A DNA stretch of 64,000 nt from Arhodomonas aquaeolei DSM 8974. Lineage in GTDB: Bacteria; Pseudomonadota; Gammaproteobacteria; Nitrococcales; Nitrococcaceae. The translations under genes and the position numbers were made by a program. Location: the NCBI RefSeq assembly GCF_000374645.1, contig NZ_KB894800.1:106589-170588 (forward strand), given 5' to 3'. Positions 9,305-18,985 of the stretch are shown in pieces. The notes under the pieces were generated by a model. That model was given only the letters and a program-made list of their open reading frames with translations, made no database searches and was not told the origin of the DNA. The number at the start of each line of letters is the position of its first letter. The stretch's first letter is position 1.

Positions 9305-9375
9305 ATCGGAATCTCCTTCGCCCTGCTGTTGAGTACGGTCTCAGGCTAACTGAAAACCTATCGGCGACAATCTCC

Positions 9376-9404
9376 TTGATTCCGAAAAAACTGTTTCCTA
9401 TAAG
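9376..9404 (+). promoter_or_regulatory. Sigma-70-type promoter of the LysR regulator gene
   Basis: A -35 element TTGATT (9376-9381) is separated by exactly 17 nt, including a run of six A, from the -10 element TATAAG (9399-9404). The predicted transcript start is near 9411, about 23 nt before the LysR ATG. The spacer lies in the shared wrbA/LysR control region, where LysR proteins commonly bind. Confidence 0.55.
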
Positions 9405-9433
9405 TGAACGATCACCCTTGCCGGAGCCCCGCC

Positions 9434-10378
9434 ATGGACCGATTCGCCGCCCTCGAGGCCTTCGTCGGCGTTGCCGAGGAGGGCAGCTTCACCGCCGCCG
9501 CGGAGCGTATGGACGTCTCCAAATCGGTGATCAGCAAGCAGGTCAAGGCACTCGAGCAGCACCTGGGCGTGCGGCTGTTCAACCGCACGACACGACGGCT
9601 GCACCTCACCGAGCCCGGGGCGCAGTTCCGCGACCGGGCCCTGCGCATCCTCGAGGAGCTGGGGGAGGCGGAACGTGCCGTGGGCGACCTCCAGGCCCGG
9701 CCCCGCGGCCTGCTGCGGGTCAATGTACCCGTCTCCTTCGCCCTGCAGCACCTCTCCGCCGTGCTGCCCGCCTTCCTGGCCCGTTACCCGGAGCTGTCGG
9801 TGGACGTGGTCCTCAACGATCGCTTCGTGGACCTGGTCAACGAGGGCTTCGACGTGGCGATACGGATCACCGAGCTCCAGGACTCCAGCCACATCGCCCG
9901 CCGCATCGCCCCCTGTGAGGGCTGGATCTGCGCGTCACCGGACTACCTGGCCCGCCACGGCCGGCCGCAGACGCCGGAGGCACTGGCCGAGCACGCCTGC
10001 CTGGTCTACGCCTACGCCCGCAACACCCGGGAATGGCGGCTGACGGGAGCGGACGGGCGCACCCACCGGGTCCCCGTACGCGGGCGCTTCCAGGCCAACA
10101 ACGGCGAAATCCTGATAGACGCGGCCTGCGCCGGCACCGGGCTGGTGCTCACCCCGGATTTCATCGCCAACCGGGCAGTGGCCGAGGGCCGGCTCGAGCG
10201 GGTGCTCTGCGATTACCGGGCCCCGGGGATGGCCATCCACGCCATCTACCCCTACACGCACAACGTCTCGGCCAAGGTGCGCGTGTTCATCGATTTCCTG
10301 CGCGAGTGCTATGGCGACGGGCCGCCGCCCTGGGCGTGGGAACGGCTCAACGGGGCGTCGGACCGGGCGGACAGCTGA
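9434..10378 (+). CDS. LysR-family transcriptional regulator
   Basis: This 314-residue regulator has an N-terminal winged helix-turn-helix (residues ~1-60, MDRFAALEAFVGVAEEGSF, then SKSVISKQVKALEQHLGVRL) and a C-terminal substrate-binding-like effector domain (~90-295). The sequence DRFAALEAFV and the GxFxANNGE region are typical of the large LysR group that controls quinone- or aldehyde-detoxifying enzymes. The ATG at 9434 aligns with the family start. It is divergent from wrbA, so the simplest inference is that it controls wrbA-yqjG and itself. Its last 70 nt overlap the 3' end of the convergent GGDEF/EAL gene. Confidence 0.92.
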   Translation: MDRFAALEAFVGVAEEGSFTAAAERMDVSKSVISKQVKALEQHLGVRLFNRTTRRLHLTEPGAQFRDRALRILEELGEAERAVGDLQARPRGLLRVNVPVSFALQHLSAVLPAFLARYPELSVDVVLNDRFVDLVNEGFDVAIRITELQDSSHIARRIAPCEGWICASPDYLARHGRPQTPEALAEHACLVYAYARNTREWRLTGADGRTHRVPVRGRFQANNGEILIDAACAGTGLVLTPDFIANRAVAEGRLERVLCDYRAPGMAIHAIYPYTHNVSAKVRVFIDFLRECYGDGPPPWAWERLNGASDRADS

Positions 10379-13300
10379 TCCCCCAGGCACGCGAGCAGCC
10401 GGTCGCCCAGCACCTTCAGCCGGGACAGGCCCCGCCGGGCACGGCCGCTGTCGCCGCGCTCGTGAACGGCGAGCAGCGCGCGGGCGAAGCGGTGTACCCG
10501 GCGGTGCCGGCGGTCGAGTTCGTCCAGCGCCCCGGCCTCCGCGCCGCGGCGCATGCGCTCCCGGTCCAGCCACTGGCCGAAACGGCACTCCCGGTGATCC
10601 ATTGCCGGCGGCACCGCCCGGCGGCCGCCGAGGAAGCCCTCCAGGGCCTGCATCCACAAACGGTGCTCGATGCCGGCGAGGTGCAGCGGCAACATCTCCG
10701 GCGGGACCGTCTCCTGGCCGCTCCAGCGGGGATACGGACGCCACCGGCGGCGCCAGTCCGCAAGTGCCTCCGGCGGCATCGGCCGGGCGATGGCGAAGCC
10801 CTGGGCCAGCTCGCAGCCGAGCTTGAGCAACAGCTCGCCCTGGGCCTCGTTCTCCACACCCTCGGCGACCACGTCGTGACCGAATGCCCGCGCCAGCCCC
10901 ATGACGCCCTCGACGATGGCGAAGTCCTCCGCGTCCTCCAGGCTGTCGGCGACGAAGCTCCGGTCGATCTTGAGCTCGACCACGGGCAACCGCTTGAGGT
11001 AGGTCAGCGAGGCATAACCGGTACCGAAGTCATCCAGCGAAAAGTACACCCCGAGGCGGGCACACTCACGCATCACCCGGGTGACGTGGGCCATGTCCTC
11101 GAGCGCACTGGTCTCCAGGACCTCCAGCCTCAGCAGCCCGGGATCCACCGCCGGGTGCCCGGCGAGAATGTGATGCAGGCGCTCGGGGAAGTCGGGCTGC
11201 TGGAGCTGCAGCGCCCCGATGTTCACGCTCAGCGGCAGGGTCAGCCCCTCCGCCTGCCAGGCCGCGAGCTGGGCAAGCGCCCGGTGCAGGACACGCTCGC
11301 CGATCTCCAGCGAGACCGGGTGATTCTCGATCGCCGGCAGGAACCGGCCGGGCCCGAGCAGGCCGCGCTCCGGGTGTCGCCAGCGCACCAACGCCTCCGC
11401 GCCGACCAGCTCGCCGGTGCGCATGTTCACCTTGGGCTGGTAGAACACCGTGAGCTCGTCGTCCGCCAACGCCTGACGCATACGCGCCACATCCTCGTGG
11501 AACCCGCGCAGGTCCCGGTCCCGGGCGACGTCGAAGACATGGAGCCGATTCCGGCCCGCGAGCTTGGCCTGGTACATGGCCTGATCGGCCTGGCGCAGAA
11601 GCTGCTCGGCATCCACCGACTCGGCCTGGGGATAGCCGGTCACACCGAGGCTGGCGGTAAGACTGATCGAGCGCCCGTCGATCTCCACCGGTCGCGAGGC
11701 CACGTCCGCAAGCCGGGCGAGCATGCCCTCGTCGTCCGTCGCGGGGTCGATATCCGCGAGCACGGCCACGAACTCGTCGCCGCCGATGCGCGCCAGCGTA
11801 TCCGTGGCCCGCAGCGCACGGCCGAGACGGCCGGCGATGGTGGTGATCACGGCGTCCCCGACCTCGTGGCCGTGGCTCTCGTTGACACGCTTGAAACCAT
11901 CCAGGTCCAGGTACACCAGGGACAGGGAGTGGCCGTCCCGATCGGCCCGCGCCATTGCCTGGGCGAGCCGGTCGCTGAGCAGCACCCGGTTGGGCAGGTC
12001 GGTCAGGGCATCGTAGTGGGCGATGTGTTCGAGCTGGCGCTGGCGACGCTTCTCCTCGGTGACGTCGGAGAACAGCGCCACGTGATTGCACACCCGGCCG
12101 TGCTCGTCGCGCACCACGCTGATGGTAAGCATCTCGGCGTAGATCGCACCGTCACGGCGCCGGTTCCAGATCTCGCCACTCCAGTGACCGGACTCGTTGA
12201 GGCTCCGCCACATCGCGCGATAGAAGGCGCCCGACTGCCGCCCGGACTTGAGGAGGGCCGGGGTGCTCCCAAGGGCCTCCGCGCGGGAGTAACCGGTAAT
12301 CCGGGTGAAGGCGTCGTTGACGTCGACTATCCGGTTGTCCGCATCGGTGATGGCGATCCCCTCGCGGGCGTGCGTGAAAACGCTCGCGTCCAGTGCCAGC
12401 CGCTCCTCGGCCCGCCGCCGCTCGGTGACGTCGTGGACGATGGTGAACAGCAGCTCCCCATCGCCCTCGCGTACCGGCGTCGAGTACACCTCGACGTCCC
12501 GCTCCTCGCCGTCGGCGAGGCGGTGCCGGAACTCGAAGTGATTGCGGCTCTGCCCCACCGCCCGGGCCAGCTGGCGTTTCAGCTCGGCCGGCGGCAGTGT
12601 GTTGATGGCGCCGATGGGCATCCCGACGAGCTCCCCCGTGGAATAGCCGTAGAACGCGCACGCCGCCTGGTTGGCGGCGATGATCCTGCCGCCCGCGGGG
12701 TCGATCATGAGCATCACCGAGGCGTTGCGCTCGAAGAACAGCCGGAAGCGCTCCGCCTCCGCCGAGGCCCGGGCCTCGGCCTCATGGAGGCCCGACATGT
12801 CCTGGATGGTGCCGATAACCTGGCCGTCGCGGTCACACGAGCCGCCGGCCCGGTGCCAGCGCTGCTGGACGTGGCGGAGACGTCCATCCGGCAGCACCAG
12901 CCGGTAGTTCAGCATCCCCTCGTCCGACGTCTCGCCGCCGCCCGCGGGGGTCGCCGCCACCTGCTCGCGGTCGTCCGGATGGACCCGCGAGAGCAGCGCC
13001 TGCGGCGAGGCCGGTGTCTCCGCCGGGTCCAGCGCGAGGATCCGGAAGACCTGCGACGACCACCAGTATCCGCGGCTGGGCTCCCCGCGGGACCAGCTGC
13101 CGATTTCCGCGATGCGCTGGGTCTCGGCCAGCAGCGCCTCGCTGCGATGCAGTTCGTGCTCCGCCTGCAGCTCGGCGCGTAACGCGCCCACCTCCGCCTC
13201 GCGGCTGGACAGGATATCCAGGAGGTCGTCGATGTGCCGGCCGTAGAGCTCGCGCACGATGTCGTGACGTGTCACCAGACCGGAGATGACGCCGTCGGCG

Positions 13301-14010
13301 CCGGTCACCACCAGCCGCCGGACGCCCGCCTCGTCCATGCGCGCGACGGCCACGGCCACGCTCGCCCCGGCAGCGACGGTGTGTACCGGCATGCTGGCGA
13401 AGCGCACCAGGGGCTCATCCTCCACCGCCCCGGCGGCGTCGGCCTCGATGCGCACCAGGTCCCGCTCGGTGAAGATACCGACGGGCCGGGCGCCGCGCTC
13501 GAGCACCACGCAGGACACCTGGTGGTGAACCATCAGCGCCACGGCGTCGGCCACCGTCGCGGTCTCGCCCAGGGAATGCACGCGGTGGGTCATGATGCCG
13601 GCGACGGCGGACAGGCCGGCAGACAACTCGCCGGCGAGCAGCTGCATGAACTCGCCGTCGCCGACCAGGCCGGCAAGCCGGCCATCCGTGTCGACCACCA
13701 CGAGGTGACGGAGCTGGCGGTCCGCCACCAGGCGATAGGCCTCGCGGTAGTCCATGGACACCGGCGCCGTCACCGGATGGCGCGTCATCACGCCGGCAAC
13801 GCTCACACCCGCGGTACGCCAGCCGCGATAGGCCAGCCGCACCGCATCGCGCTCGGTGAGTATGCCCACCGGCCGGCCGTCCTCGATCACGACGACGGCG
13901 TCCGTCGACTCGCGCCGCATGCGGGCCAGCGTCCCGGGCAGCCCTGCATCCGGCGCGACGGTCAACGCCCCGCCACGCGATACCATGTCGCCCAGCGTTC
14001 TCACCGCCAC
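10309..14010 (-). CDS. CBS-PAS-GGDEF-EAL-CZB cyclic-di-GMP signalling protein
   Basis: This protein of about 1233 residues holds four CBS motifs in two pairs (~residues 8-270), three PAS domains (~290-680), a GGDEF domain with intact GGDEF and RATD I-site, and an EAL domain with EALVR, DDFGTGY and ELKIDRS. It ends in a CZB zinc-binding domain with His1116, Cys1142, His1169 and His1173. The Cys-to-His spacings (27 and 31) equal those of E. coli DgcZ. No transmembrane segment is evident, so it is probably cytosolic and could integrate nucleotide, redox and zinc cues. The start is uncertain: GTG at 14010 follows GGGGGTG; an upstream ATG at 14166 would run across the clpB heat-shock promoter. The 3' end overlaps the LysR gene. 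Confidence 0.88.
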   Translation of the reverse strand: MAVRTLGDMVSRGGALTVAPDAGLPGTLARMRRESTDAVVVIEDGRPVGILTERDAVRLAYRGWRTAGVSVAGVMTRHPVTAPVSMDYREAYRLVADRQLRHLVVVDTDGRLAGLVGDGEFMQLLAGELSAGLSAVAGIMTHRVHSLGETATVADAVALMVHHQVSCVVLERGARPVGIFTERDLVRIEADAAGAVEDEPLVRFASMPVHTVAAGASVAVAVARMDEAGVRRLVVTGADGVISGLVTRHDIVRELYGRHIDDLLDILSSREAEVGALRAELQAEHELHRSEALLAETQRIAEIGSWSRGEPSRGYWWSSQVFRILALDPAETPASPQALLSRVHPDDREQVAATPAGGGETSDEGMLNYRLVLPDGRLRHVQQRWHRAGGSCDRDGQVIGTIQDMSGLHEAEARASAEAERFRLFFERNASVMLMIDPAGGRIIAANQAACAFYGYSTGELVGMPIGAINTLPPAELKRQLARAVGQSRNHFEFRHRLADGEERDVEVYSTPVREGDGELLFTIVHDVTERRRAEERLALDASVFTHAREGIAITDADNRIVDVNDAFTRITGYSRAEALGSTPALLKSGRQSGAFYRAMWRSLNESGHWSGEIWNRRRDGAIYAEMLTISVVRDEHGRVCNHVALFSDVTEEKRRQRQLEHIAHYDALTDLPNRVLLSDRLAQAMARADRDGHSLSLVYLDLDGFKRVNESHGHEVGDAVITTIAGRLGRALRATDTLARIGGDEFVAVLADIDPATDDEGMLARLADVASRPVEIDGRSISLTASLGVTGYPQAESVDAEQLLRQADQAMYQAKLAGRNRLHVFDVARDRDLRGFHEDVARMRQALADDELTVFYQPKVNMRTGELVGAEALVRWRHPERGLLGPGRFLPAIENHPVSLEIGERVLHRALAQLAAWQAEGLTLPLSVNIGALQLQQPDFPERLHHILAGHPAVDPGLLRLEVLETSALEDMAHVTRVMRECARLGVYFSLDDFGTGYASLTYLKRLPVVELKIDRSFVADSLEDAEDFAIVEGVMGLARAFGHDVVAEGVENEAQGELLLKLGCELAQGFAIARPMPPEALADWRRRWRPYPRWSGQETVPPEMLPLHLAGIEHRLWMQALEGFLGGRRAVPPAMDHRECRFGQWLDRERMRRGAEAGALDELDRRHRRVHRFARALLAVHERGDSGRARRGLSRLKVLGDRLLACLGDQLSARSDAPLSRSHAQGGGPSP

Positions 14011-14139
14011 GACGGCACCACCCCCAATGTCGACGACCCGGGCTACGCGGCTCCGGCTGCCGTTTGGAATCGTATCGTTATTGCCGGCGACGATAGCACA
14101 GCAACGGGGTCGGCGGTCGGCCGCTGGATACGCCGGAAC

Positions 14140-14170
14140 GTTGCAATCCGGCGCGCCCTGCCCCATCTAT
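14140..14170 (+). promoter_or_regulatory. Sigma-32 (RpoH) heat-shock promoter of clpB
   Basis: GTTGCAA (14140-14146) resembles the RpoH -35 element CTTGAAA. After 14 nt comes CCCCATCTAT (14161-14170), an essentially perfect match to the RpoH -10 consensus CCCCATNTA. The leader from the predicted start to the clpB ATG is about 35 nt. clpB is a classic RpoH regulon member. Confidence 0.8.
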
Positions 14171-14212
14171 GGCCTCAGACGATGAATCGAGACTTCCAGA
14201 GGTGTCGCCCAT

Positions 14213-16807
14213 ATGCAGATGGACAGACTGACCACCAAATTCCAGACGGCCCTGGCGGAGGCACAGTCCCGCGCGGTGGGCCGCGACCACCAGTTCATCG
14301 AGCCCGAACACGTGCTCATCGCCATGCTGGACCAGGAGGGCGGCGGCATGCGCCAGCTCCTCCAGCAGGCCGGGGTAAACGTCAACTACCTGCGCTCCCG
14401 GCTCGGTGAGGCGCTCGACCGCATGCCGCAGGTGGAAGGCACCGCCGGCGACGTACAGCTCTCCAAGGACCTGGGGCGGCTGCTCAACGTCACCGACAAG
14501 CTCGCGCAGAAGCGCAAGGACGCCTACATCTCCAGCGAGCTGTTCGTGCTCGCCCTGGTCGAGGACCAGCGCGCCAACGCCGGCGAGATCCTGCGCCGCG
14601 CCGGGGCCGAGAGCTCGGCGATCGAGCGCGCCATCGAGGCGGTGCGCGGCGGCGAGAATGTCTCCGACCCCAACGCCGAGGACCAGCGCCAGGCGCTGGA
14701 CAAGTACACCATCGACCTCACCGAGCGCGCCGAGCAGGGCAAGGTCGACCCGGTGATCGGCCGCGACGACGAGATCCGGCGCACCGTGCAGGTGCTCCAG
14801 CGCCGGACCAAGAACAACCCGGTGCTGATCGGCGAGCCCGGCGTGGGCAAGACCGCGATCGTCGAGGGCCTCGCCCAGCGGATCATCAACGGCGAGGTGC
14901 CGGACGCGCTCCGCGACAAGCGGCTGCTGTCGCTGGACATGGGCGCGCTGGTGGCCGGCGCGAAGTACCGCGGCGAGTTCGAGGAGCGGCTCAAGGCCGT
15001 GCTCAAGGATCTCGCCAAGCAGGAAGGCCAGGTCATCCTGTTCATCGACGAGATCCACACCATCGTGGGCGCCGGCAAGGCGGAAGGCTCCATGGACGCG
15101 GGCAACATGCTCAAGCCCGCGCTGGCCCGCGGCGAGCTGCACTGCATCGGTGCCACCACGCTGGACGAGTACCGCCAGAACATCGAGAAGGACGCCGCGC
15201 TCGAGCGCCGCTTCCAGAAGGTGCTGGTGGACGAGCCCAGCGTCGAGGACACCATCGCCATCCTCCGTGGCCTCAAGGAGCGCTACGAGGTCCACCACGG
15301 CGTGGAGATCACCGACCCGGCGATCGTCGCCGCGGCCACGCTCTCACAGCGCTACATCACCGACCGCCACCTCCCGGACAAGGCCATCGACCTGGTCGAC
15401 GAGGCCGCGAGCCGCATCCGCATCGAGATCGACTCCAAGCCCGAGGAGATGGACCGCCTCGACCGCCGACGCATCCAGCTCAAGATCGAGCGCGAGGCGC
15501 TGAACAAGGAGTCCGACGAGGCGTCGCGCAAGCGACTGGCCGCGCTGGACGAGGAGCTCGGGGAGGTCGAGCGCCGCTACGCCGAGCTCGAGGAGGTCTG
15601 GAACTCCGAGAAGGCCGCCGTGGAGGGCACCCAGAGCATCAAGGAGGCCCTGGAGCAGGCGCGCCTGGACCTGGAGACGGCGCGCCGCGCCGGCGACCTC
15701 GGGCGCATGTCCGAGCTGCAGTACGGGCGCATCCCGGAGCTCGAGCGCCAGCTCGACATGGCCTCGCAGGTGGAGATGCAGGAGATGCGGCTGCTACGCA
15801 CCCAGGTCACCGACGAGGAGATCGCCGAGGTGGTCTCGAAGTGGACCGGCATCCCCGTGGCCAAGATGCTCGAGGGCGAGAAGGACAAGCTCCTGCGCAT
15901 GGAGGAGGCCCTCGGCGAGCGGGTGATCGGCCAGCAGGAGGCGGTCAGCGCCGTGTCCAACGCGATACGCCGCTCCCGTGCCGGCCTCGCCGACCCGAAC
16001 CGGCCCAACGGCTCGTTCCTCTTCCTCGGCCCCACCGGCGTGGGCAAGACCGAGCTGTGCAAGGCACTGGCGTCGTTCCTCTTCGACACCGAGGAGGCCA
16101 TGATCCGCATCGACATGTCGGAGTTCATGGAAAAGCACGCCGTCGCGCGGCTGATCGGTGCACCACCGGGCTACGTCGGCTATGAGGAGGGCGGCTACCT
16201 CACCGAGCACGTACGCCGCAAGCCCTACTCCGTGATCCTCCTCGACGAGGTGGAGAAGGCCCACCCGGACGTGTTCAACATCCTCCTGCAGGTGCTCGAC
16301 GACGGCCGTCTCACCGACAGTCACGGGCGCACGGTGGACTTCCGCAACACCGTGATCGTGATGACCTCCAACCTCGGCTCGCACCTGATCCAGGAGAAGG
16401 CCGCCGAGGACTATGAGGGCATGAAGTCGGCGGTCATGGAGGTGGTCGCCCAGCAGTTCCGCCCGGAGTTCATCAACCGCATCGACGACGTGGTGGTCTT
16501 CCACCCGCTCGACCGACGCCAGATCCGGCGGATCACCGAGGTCCAGACCGCCTACCTGGACAAGCGCCTCAAGGACCGGGAGATGGCCATCGTCATCTCC
16601 GACGCCGCCCTGGACCGCCTCGGCGAGGCCGGCTTCGACCCGGTCTACGGCGCCCGGCCGCTCAAGCGGGTCATCCAGCAACGCCTGGAGAACCCGCTGG
16701 CCCAGCGCATCCTCGCCGGCGAGTACGGCCCGGGCGACGTGATCCGCGTGGACGTCGAGGGCGACGAACTCACCTTCGAGCGGACCCGGGAGGCGGCGGA
16801 GGCGTAA
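14213..16807 (+). CDS. clpB: ATP-dependent disaggregase chaperone ClpB
   Basis: This 864-residue Hsp100 disaggregase works with DnaK to extract polypeptides from aggregates. The N-domain is ~1-145. The first AAA+ module has Walker A GEPGVGKT (~205) and Walker B FIDEIHT. The M-domain coiled coil is ~400-520 with long Glu/Arg-rich helices. The second AAA+ module has GPTGVGKT (~606) and [14 protein letters not shown]. The start [11 protein letters not shown] aligns with the E. coli ClpB N-terminus. An internal GTG start for a shorter isoform, known in E. coli, was not resolved. It is transcribed from an RpoH promoter and ends before a strong hairpin. Confidence 0.98.
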   Translation: MQMDRLTTKFQTALAEAQSRAVGRDHQFIEPEHVLIAMLDQEGGGMRQLLQQAGVNVNYLRSRLGEALDRMPQVEGTAGDVQLSKDLGRLLNVTDKLAQKRKDAYISSELFVLALVEDQRANAGEILRRAGAESSAIERAIEAVRGGENVSDPNAEDQRQALDKYTIDLTERAEQGKVDPVIGRDDEIRRTVQVLQRRTKNNPVLIGEPGVGKTAIVEGLAQRIINGEVPDALRDKRLLSLDMGALVAGAKYRGEFEERLKAVLKDLAKQEGQVILFIDEIHTIVGAGKAEGSMDAGNMLKPALARGELHCIGATTLDEYRQNIEKDAALERRFQKVLVDEPSVEDTIAILRGLKERYEVHHGVEITDPAIVAAATLSQRYITDRHLPDKAIDLVDEAASRIRIEIDSKPEEMDRLDRRRIQLKIEREALNKESDEASRKRLAALDEELGEVERRYAELEEVWNSEKAAVEGTQSIKEALEQARLDLETARRAGDLGRMSELQYGRIPELERQLDMASQVEMQEMRLLRTQVTDEEIAEVVSKWTGIPVAKMLEGEKDKLLRMEEALGERVIGQQEAVSAVSNAIRRSRAGLADPNRPNGSFLFLGPTGVGKTELCKALASFLFDTEEAMIRIDMSEFMEKHAVARLIGAPPGYVGYEEGGYLTEHVRRKPYSVILLDEVEKAHPDVFNILLQVLDDGRLTDSHGRTVDFRNTVIVMTSNLGSHLIQEKAAEDYEGMKSAVMEVVAQQFRPEFINRIDDVVVFHPLDRRQIRRITEVQTAYLDKRLKDREMAIVISDAALDRLGEAGFDPVYGARPLKRVIQQRLENPLAQRILAGEYGPGDVIRVDVEGDELTFERTREAAEA

Positions 16808-16819
16808 CCGGCGCCTCGC

Positions 16820-16852
16820 ACGGCCGCGGGGGGCATGACACCCCGCGGCCGT
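16820..16852 (+). terminator. Hairpin terminator after clpB
   Basis: A perfect 12-bp stem ACGGCCGCGGGG (16820-16831) pairs with CCCCGCGGCCGT (16841-16852) around a 9-nt loop, 13 nt after the clpB stop. It is followed by CCTCCTTGG, which has only a weak pyrimidine run. Confidence 0.65.
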
Positions 16853-16908
16853 CCTCCTTGGTATAGTCGCGCAAACCACTGAGCCCCGACCGGCAAGGAG
16901 CCCCGACG

Positions 16909-17355
16909 ATGACCAACCGCCTGATCACCCTCTGCGCCACCCTCCTGCTCGCCGTGACCACCGCCCACGCGGCGGCCCCGGGCGGTGTCACCGTCTCCGA
17001 AGCATGGGCACGCGCGACCCCTCCCGGCGCGCCCGCCGGCGCCGCCTACTTCAAGGCGACGGCGGCGTCCGGGGCGGACCGGCTGGTCGGCGTGGCCAGC
17101 CCCGTCGCCAAAAAAGCCACGCTGCACCGGACGGTGACCGAGAACGGCAACCGCACCATGAAGCATGTCGACGGCGTCGACGTGGGTCCCGACAACCCGC
17201 TGGCATTCGCCCCGGGCGGCTATCACGTCATGCTCATGGGTCTCGACCAGCCCCTGAAGGCCGGCGACCGCTTTTCCATGACGCTGACCTTCGAGAAGGC
17301 CGGCGACATCGAGGTCGACGTCGAGGTGCGCCCGATCACCGCGGGCGCGGACTGA
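16909..17355 (+). CDS. Periplasmic PCu(A)C copper chaperone
   Basis: This 148-residue protein has a signal peptide (MTNRLITLCATLLLAVTTAHA) and a single cupredoxin-like PCuAC (DUF461) domain. The Cu(I) site follows the family pattern H-X10-M-X21-H-X-M exactly: His in LHRTV, Met in RTMKH, and the HVM of GGYHVML. PCuAC proteins deliver copper to the CuA or CuB site of haem-copper oxidases. No Sco or oxidase gene is adjacent, and the gene stands alone between hairpins. The start has AAGGAGC about 8 nt upstream. Metal specificity for Cu(I) is well supported; the recipient oxidase is unknown. Confidence 0.92.
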   Translation: MTNRLITLCATLLLAVTTAHAAAPGGVTVSEAWARATPPGAPAGAAYFKATAASGADRLVGVASPVAKKATLHRTVTENGNRTMKHVDGVDVGPDNPLAFAPGGYHVMLMGLDQPLKAGDRFSMTLTFEKAGDIEVDVEVRPITAGAD

Positions 17356-17384
17356 CGGCCAAGGGCGAGCGTCTATACTCCCCG

Positions 17385-17418
17385 CGTGGACCGCGGCGGC
17401 GCCCGCCGCCGGTCCACG
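17385..17418 (+). terminator. Hairpin after PCuAC gene
   Basis: The outer stem CGTGGACC (17385-17392) pairs with GGTCCACG (17411-17418) and the inner stem GGCGGC (17395-17400) with GCCGCC (17405-17410), with a 4-nt loop and a 2-nt bulge. It begins about 30 nt after the stop codon, with no clear T-tract. Confidence 0.5.
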
Positions 17419-17489
17419 TCTGCTATCGTGTCGTACGATTACCCGTCCGCACGCGGGTGCGGACCGATAACACACAAGGGGAGCCACCG

Positions 17490-18458
17490 ATGCGCATCGT
17501 CAAAGGCCTCATGGCCGGACTGGCCCTGACCCTCGGCGCCGGCACCGCGGGTGCGGCCCAGTGGAACATGGCCACGCCCTATCCGGACGCGACCTTCCAC
17601 ACCCAGAACATCCGGCAGTTCGCCGAGGACGTGCGTGAGGCCACGGACGGCGACCTGACCATCACCGTCCACTCCGCCGGCTCGCTGATCAAGCACCCGC
17701 AAATCAAGCGTGCGGTGCAGACCATGCAGGTCCAGGCCGGCGAGGTCTTCATCTCGCTGCTCGCCAACGAGGACCCGATCTTCGCGGTGGACTCCATCCC
17801 GTTCCTCGCCACCAGCTACGATGACGCCGAGCGGCTGTGGGAGGCGTCCCGGGACGCGATCGAGTCCCGCCTCGCGGACGACGGCATCCAGCTACTCTAC
17901 GCTGTCCCCTGGCCCGCGCAGGGGCTGTACACGTCCCGCGAGGTGGACGGCGTCGACGACCTTGAGGGCCTGAAGTTCCGGGCCTACAACGCCACCACCT
18001 CGCGGCTGGCGGAGCTCACCGGGATGGTGCCGACCCAGGTCGAGGTGCCCGACATCCCCCAGGCCTTCGCCACCGGCATCGTCGAGGCGATGATTACCTC
18101 GCCGTCCACCGGCGCGAACTCCAAGGCCTGGGACTTCGTCGACCGCTTCTACGACATCCAGGCGTGGCTGCCCAAGAACATGATCATCGTCAACCGGCGC
18201 GCCTTCGACGCCCTCGACGAGGACACCCGCCAGGCCGTGCTCGACGCCGCCGCCGAGGCCGAGAAACGCGGCTGGGAGATGAGCCGCAAGGAGGCCGCGG
18301 CCAAGAAGGCGGTCCTCGAGGACAACGGCATGCAGGTGCTCGACCCCTCCCAGGGGCTGATGGACGGGCTCACCGACGTCGGCCGGACCATGACCGACGA
18401 GTGGCTCGAGAAGACCGGCGAGGACGGCCAGGCCATCATCGAGGCCTACCGGCAGTGA
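17490..18458 (+). CDS. dctP: TRAP transporter substrate-binding protein (DctP family)
   Basis: This 322-residue periplasmic receptor has a signal peptide (MRIVKGLMAGLALTLGAGTAGA) and a TRAP two-lobe fold. Family landmarks are FRAYNATTSRLAELTGMVPTQVEVPDIPQAF, here shown by FRAYNATTSRLAE with the ligand-carboxylate arginine, then GIVEAMITSP and the C-terminal helix. It binds a carboxylate and hands it to the DctQM permease encoded next. The neighbouring fused 5-oxoprolinase suggests pyroglutamate as ligand; pyroglutamate-binding DctP proteins are known from Bordetella pertussis. The ATG at 17490 is followed directly by the signal peptide and preceded by AGGGGAG. Confidence 0.9.
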   Translation: MRIVKGLMAGLALTLGAGTAGAAQWNMATPYPDATFHTQNIRQFAEDVREATDGDLTITVHSAGSLIKHPQIKRAVQTMQVQAGEVFISLLANEDPIFAVDSIPFLATSYDDAERLWEASRDAIESRLADDGIQLLYAVPWPAQGLYTSREVDGVDDLEGLKFRAYNATTSRLAELTGMVPTQVEVPDIPQAFATGIVEAMITSPSTGANSKAWDFVDRFYDIQAWLPKNMIIVNRRAFDALDEDTRQAVLDAAAEAEKRGWEMSRKEAAAKKAVLEDNGMQVLDPSQGLMDGLTDVGRTMTDEWLEKTGEDGQAIIEAYRQ

Positions 18459-18482
18459 CGGCGGCGCCCGCAACGGCCGCCG
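18459..18482 (+). promoter_or_regulatory. Hairpin between dctP and dctQ
   Basis: A 7-bp GC stem CGGCGGC (18459-18465) pairs with GCCGCCG (18476-18482) immediately after the dctP stop. It could stabilise the dctP transcript end or attenuate readthrough, giving more receptor than permease. Similar hairpins occur at 51173-51195 and 60967-60995. Confidence 0.35.
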
Positions 18483-18490
18483 CCTGAGCG

Positions 18491-18985
18491 ATGCGGCGGC
18501 TGCTCGACGCCCTCTACCTGGTGAGCGGCGTGGCCGGGGCGGTGTGCCTCGCCGCCATCGGCGTGCTGGTGCTCGCCCAGACGGCGGGCCGGCTCGTCGG
18601 CGTGGTCGTGCCCTCGGCCAACGAGCTCGCGGGCTTCTGCGTCGCCGCCTCGGCGTTTCTCGCCCTGGCCCACACCCTCAACCACGGCGGCCACATCCGG
18701 GTGCGCGTGGTGCTCGAACACCTCGGCGGGTGCGCGGGCCGGGCCGTCGAGGCCGCCGCCCTGGTGGTGGCGCTGGCGATGAGCGCCTACGCGAGCTGGT
18801 GGGCCGTGGACCTGGTGCGCGGCTCCATCCGCTACGGCGACGTCTCCCCGGGCCTGCTCGCGGTACCGCTGTGGATCCCGCAGACCGGCATGGCCGCCGG
18901 CCTGGTGGTGTTCACCATCGCGCTCGCGGACAACCTCCTGAGGGTGCTCCGCGGGCGGCCGCCGCTCTACGCCGTGGAGGACTGA
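18491..18985 (+). CDS. dctQ: TRAP transporter small permease (DctQ)
   Basis: This 164-residue integral membrane protein has four hydrophobic segments (~8-30, 45-63, 85-108 and 128-150), as in DctQ subunits. NELAGFCVAASAFLALAH and HIRVRVV match conserved positions. With DctM it forms the sodium-coupled TRAP permease. The ATG at 18491 lies 32 nt after dctP, and the stop is followed directly by the GTG of dctM, so the two permease genes are translationally linked. Confidence 0.92.
   Translation: MRRLLDALYLVSGVAGAVCLAAIGVLVLAQTAGRLVGVVVPSANELAGFCVAASAFLALAHTLNHGGHIRVRVVLEHLGGCAGRAVEAAALVVALAMSAYASWWAVDLVRGSIRYGDVSPGLLAVPLWIPQTGMAAGLVVFTIALADNLLRVLRGRPPLYAVED

Noticed and set aside
10033-13182. 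Long plus-strand open frame opposite the GGDEF/EAL gene
   Set aside because: It has no recognisable domain; the minus strand carries ordered CBS, PAS, GGDEF, EAL and CZB motifs.
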